In this document: piece after piece, positions 51,181 through 51,254 of the stretch | How the letters are laid out: each line of letters starts with the position of its first letter | How positions within the stretch are numbered: position 1 is the first letter of the stretch | Source of the DNA: JBMYTN01 sp049604415 | Lineage (GTDB): Bacteria > Pseudomonadota > Alphaproteobacteria > Rhodospirillales > Rhodospirillaceae | DNA: 51,254 bases | Direction: 5' to 3' | NCBI GenBank assembly: GCA_049604415.1 | Contig: JBMYTN010000031.1 | Span: 1-51,254, forward strand | Notes under the pieces: model-generated | What the model saw: the letters and a program-made list of their open reading frames with translations, nothing else | Databases searched by the model: none | Told to the model about the DNA's origin: nothing | Position numbers and translations under genes: made by a program

Positions 51181-51254
51181 AGCATTTTCAGCCGAAGTGG
51201 GGCCGGTTCGGCGGTTCGAAAATGCGACAAACCAAAAAGTTAGGGCCAATTCCG
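51178..51254 (+). repeat. Intergenic palindromic repeat, second copy, cut by window end
   Basis: It starts TAGAGC, like the ends of the 37788-38166 element, then matches that element's internal module: 51180-51224 equals the reverse complement of 38015-38059 at 44 of 45 positions, with a further GGGCCA-TTCCG match after a less conserved stretch. Nested stems GCATTTTC/GAAAATGC (51182-51189, 51218-51225) and GCCGAA/TTCGGC (51191-51196, 51207-51212) make a strong hairpin directly after dctM, so it may also work as a transcription end signal. Confidence 0.75.

Overview
The window looks like ordinary chromosome of a GC-rich alphaproteobacterium, most likely of the Rhodospirillales type. The evidence is the gene families seen (DUF4169, TamA/TamB, CYTH-CHAD, HspQ, the Lhr/exonuclease/ligase/phosphoesterase repair set, DctB/DctD with a DctPQM TRAP transporter) and the codon use. 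This placement is inference from families, not from a marker gene. No rRNA, tRNA, CRISPR array, prophage or intact transposase is visible.

Layout. 1-4.4 kb: end of a CYTH-CHAD phosphatase; an NAD(P)-dependent beta-hydroxyacid dehydrogenase-like enzyme divergent from a LysR regulator; DUF4169 and a lipid-flippase-like membrane protein. 4.5-12.5 kb: an orphan family-5 extracellular solute-binding protein, then the tamA-tamB envelope-assembly pair. 12.5-18.4 kb: msrA and hspQ, divergent from helicase hrpB; a soluble PAS histidine kinase; a gene-free stretch of almost 800 bp whose right half is rich in hairpins. 18.4-21.3 kb: GNAT acetyltransferase, small lipoprotein and a GT41/OGT-like glycosyltransferase, tightly spaced. 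21.2-27.2 kb: a four-gene DNA-repair set arranged as two divergent, translationally coupled pairs (lhr-pdeM leftward, exonuclease-ATP ligase rightward). 27.2-28.6 kb: membrane-anchored SGNH-hydrolase-like protein.

28.8-37.7 kb is the least explained region: a two-helix membrane protein divergent from a peptidoglycan-binding protein with a long Pro/Ala linker, then a coupled pair of a Sel1/TPR-like exported protein and a 1272-residue exported coiled-coil protein ending in a small beta-rich domain. This is the best candidate here for an undescribed envelope system.

38.2-42.7 kb holds an RND efflux adaptor and permease bracketed by two different non-coding inverted-repeat elements. The left one (37788-38166) is a mosaic of palindromes that ends 2 bp before the adaptor start and appears to supply its ribosome-binding site. 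The right one (42723-42993) is MITE-like with flanking TA dinucleotides and supplies the permease stop codon. Just beyond it lies the tail of a lost LysR gene, then an AEC-family transporter.

44.3-51.2 kb is a C4-dicarboxylate uptake module: sensor DctB, regulator DctD and TRAP transporter DctPQM. The DctD copy has lost the GAFTGA loop used to contact sigma-54. A strong double hairpin separates dctP from dctQM. A repeat that shares a module with the 37788-38166 element begins inside the dctM stop codon and runs off the window.
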